This document shows positions 49,318 through 49,328 of a stretch of 49,328 nt of DNA, piece by piece. The notes under the pieces were generated by a model. It saw nothing but the letters and a program-made list of their open reading frames with translations. It was not told the origin of the DNA and did no database searches. The stretch spans positions 1 through 49,328 of the forward strand of contig CAXRDE010000008.1 in NCBI GenBank assembly GCA_964229355.1, given 5' to 3'. The stretch comes from CAXRDE01 sp964229355 (GTDB lineage Bacteria > Cyanobacteriota > Sericytochromatia > UBA7694). Position 1 is the stretch's first letter. Every line of letters begins with the position of its first letter. The position numbers and the translations under genes were made by a program.

Positions 49318-49328
49318 GGAGAACTATG

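Overview
The window looks like chromosomal DNA from a diderm (Gram-negative type) bacterium. It has several lipoprotein signals, a flagellar cap protein, complex I genes and TATAAT-type promoters with weak -35 boxes. I cannot place the phylum from sequence alone. The gene mix (split nuo genes, ATP/ADP-translocase-like carrier, DUF420, HTH-TPR regulator, lone fliD, orphan PKS-NRPS) fits an under-sampled lineage better than a standard model group; non-photosynthetic relatives of Cyanobacteria are one weak guess. Aligning the 23S end at 1-240 would settle it.

Layout. 1-540: 3' end of 23S rRNA, 5S rRNA and a strong terminator. 601-1404: a membrane-anchored protein of unknown function. 1409-7939, minus strand: a tight six-gene cluster whose products all look exported or membrane-anchored (two tandem paralogues, a membrane-anchored repeat protein, two lipoproteins of which one is a Ycf48-like BNR propeller, and a secreted protein). 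It is divergent from an HTH-TPR regulator (8195-9550), and a perfect 18-bp palindrome overlaps the cluster's predicted promoter. This stretch looks more AT-rich than the rest. 9642-14571: a protein built of three repeats, endonuclease VIII (nei), the AMP-transferase selO, and an alpha/beta-hydrolase-like protein. 14561-20585, minus strand: a co-directional block of a lipoprotein, an ATP/ADP-translocase-like carrier, mutM, a CsgG-like/NHL propeller fusion, an ankyrin-DUF4253 protein and a DUF420 membrane protein.

20661-27575: a membrane-anchored unknown, then nuoC-nuoD-TPR, a DUF421 gene on the opposite strand, nuoE-nuoF and a zinc-ribbon protein. 27594-36834: a truncated DUF3369-type response regulator divergent from fliD, then sufE-hpd-DUF2807, a GlsB/YeaQ-type membrane protein, trxB overlapping a [2Fe-2S] ferredoxin, an unknown, and folD overlapping a membrane coiled-coil protein.

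36845-47098, minus strand: one 10.25-kb gene for a 3417-residue PKS-NRPS hybrid with domain order KS-AT-ACP / C-A(Leu-like code)-PCP / Cy-A(exact Cys code)-PCP-oxidase. It predicts an acyl-Leu-thiazole unit. It carries no release domain, and no accessory biosynthetic genes are visible. Upstream of it are a single-ORF fusion of MazE-like antitoxin and MazF-like toxin, a 43-residue GNAT-like ORF, an endonuclease/exonuclease/phosphatase membrane protein that may be made from a leaderless mRNA, a PIN-domain (VapC) remnant, and a terminator belonging to a gene beyond the right edge.

The best candidates for undescribed biology are the orphan PKS-NRPS with its altered cyclization motif, the exported-protein cluster with its HTH-TPR regulator and palindrome, the MazE-MazF fusion, and the triplicated-repeat protein.
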